A stretch of 6,411 nt of DNA, taken from NCBI GenBank assembly GCA_015492755.1, contig WGEM01000305.1:1-6411 (forward strand), written 5' to 3'. The DNA is from Gemmatimonadota bacterium. GTDB lineage: Bacteria > Gemmatimonadota > Gemmatimonadetes > Longimicrobiales > Gaopeijiaceae. Of this stretch, positions 6,198-6,411 are shown in pieces. The notes under the pieces are model-generated. The model saw only the letters and a list, made by a program, of their open reading frames with translations. It was not told the origin of the DNA and ran no database searches. Every line of letters starts with the position of its first letter. Position 1 is the first letter of the stretch. Position numbers and translations under genes: made by a program.

Positions 6198-6301
6198 GTT
6201 GGGCGTGCCACGGCCCCGAATCCTAGGCGGCGCGACGACGGCGTAGCCTAAGCTACGTCGAGGAGCGCCAACGACGGAGGCGGGGCCGTGCCGCGCCCAA
6301 C
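6198..6301. repeat. Long imperfect palindrome (about 104 bp) upstream of the S9 gene
   Basis: Two 50-base arms (6198-6247 and 6252-6301) flank the 4-base centre CTAA and match at 33 of 50 positions without gaps. The outer 20 bases match at 18 of 20 (TTGGGCGTGCCACGGCCCCG at 6199-6218 against the complement of 6281-6300). The innermost six are perfect (CGTAGC/GCTACG). The ends read GTTGGGC and GCCCAAC. It resembles a MITE- or REP-like hairpin, although no transposase gene is in the window. Confidence 0.55.
6229..6269 (+). repeat. CGTAGC/GCTACG palindromic element, copy 1
   Basis: This is the core of the long palindrome: GGCGC (6229-6233), CGTAGC (6242-6247), CTAA, GCTACG (6252-6257), then GAGGAG and GCGCC (6265-6269). 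It is about 40 bp long and closely resembles copy 2 at the right edge in the opposite orientation. The shared signature is CGTAGC, 3-4 bases, GCTACGnCGAGGAG. Confidence 0.55.
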
Positions 6302-6388
6302 CCACAATCTTCGATGTCATGGTCCTGCAGGTGGATGGGCACATGGTGGGTTCGCGGTTGATCCATCGTCGCTTCTCCTCGCCGTAGC
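6252..6388. repeat. Outer inverted repeat pair linking copies 1 and 2
   Basis: GCTACGTCGAGGAG (6252-6265) matches the complement of CTCCTCGCCGTAGC (6375-6388) at 13 of 14 positions. Between them is a second nested pair, AACCCAC (6299-6305) and GTGGGTT (6346-6352). The 40-bp centre (6306-6345) contains the 8-bp palindrome CCTGCAGG and no convincing gene. This arrangement of two inverted copies around a short spacer resembles a bacterial interspersed mosaic element. Confidence 0.5.
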
Positions 6389-6411
6389 GCTGCTACGCCT
6401 CGTCGGCGCTC
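6371..6411 (-). repeat. CGTAGC/GCTACG palindromic element, copy 2, running to the window edge
   Basis: CGTAGC (6383-6388), GCT and GCTACG (6392-6397) form a perfect 6-bp stem with a 3-base loop. Read on the minus strand, it shares with copy 1 a GCGC-rich left flank, a GGCGTAGC arm, and a GCTACGnCGAGGAG arm followed by a CGACG-containing stretch. The outer flank continues out of the window, so its full length is unknown. Confidence 0.5.

Noticed and set aside
4584..6251. Plus-strand 555-codon frame opposite the S9 peptidase
   Set aside because: It has no motifs and is antisense to a complete peptidase with an intact triad, propeller repeats and signal peptide.
6198..6301. Integron attC site, because GTTGGGC and GCCCAAC bound the palindrome
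   Set aside because: attC sites run RYYYAAC first and GTTRRRY last; here the order is reversed on both strands. No integrase or cassette array is present.
6317..6385. Small plus-strand gene starting at ATG 6317
   Set aside because: It ends at TAG 6383-6385 inside the palindromic element after about 22 codons, has no ribosome binding site, and its end is made of repeat DNA.

Overview
The window is GC-rich bacterial chromosome with closely packed genes. A Sec-secreted S9 serine peptidase, an OpdA/PrlC-type M3 metallopeptidase and promoter-like TTGA/TAnnnT boxes fit a high-GC Gram-negative. Gemmatimonadota is my best guess from the style of the S9 and M3 proteins, but no marker gene fixes the phylum.

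Layout. (1) Positions 1-1230, minus strand: the N-terminal 410 residues of an M3 metallopeptidase, cut by the left edge before its HEXXH zinc motif. (2) Positions 1231-1480: the divergent intergenic region, with a plausible plus-strand promoter at 1335-1363 and a possible overlapping minus-strand -10 box. (3) Positions 1481-3412, plus strand: a two-gene unit with 3 bp between genes. It encodes a membrane-only CPA2-type cation:proton antiporter and a CDF/CzcD-like metal transporter. The transporter has lost the first three of the six usual membrane helices but keeps a His-rich N-terminus, TM4-6 and the cytosolic domain. (4) Positions 3409-4065, plus strand: a promoter overlapping the transporter's stop codon, a 58-residue extremely acidic Asp/Trp-repeat protein, and a translationally coupled pterin-4a-carbinolamine dehydratase. 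(5) Positions 4038-6146, minus strand: a complete exported S9C-type peptidase, overlapping the dehydratase tail to tail by 28 bp. (6) Positions 6157-6411: no gene, but a dense cluster of inverted repeats with two copies of a CGTAGC/GCTACG palindromic element in opposite orientation.

How the genes relate. The antiporter and the CDF protein probably form one ion-homeostasis transcript. The acidic protein and the dehydratase appear to have their own promoter and need not share that function. The two peptidases are separate housekeeping or nutritional genes. I see no defence island, CRISPR array, RNA gene or intact transposon. The most unusual items are the half-size CDF protein, the Asp/Trp-repeat mini-protein and the palindromic repeats at the right edge.
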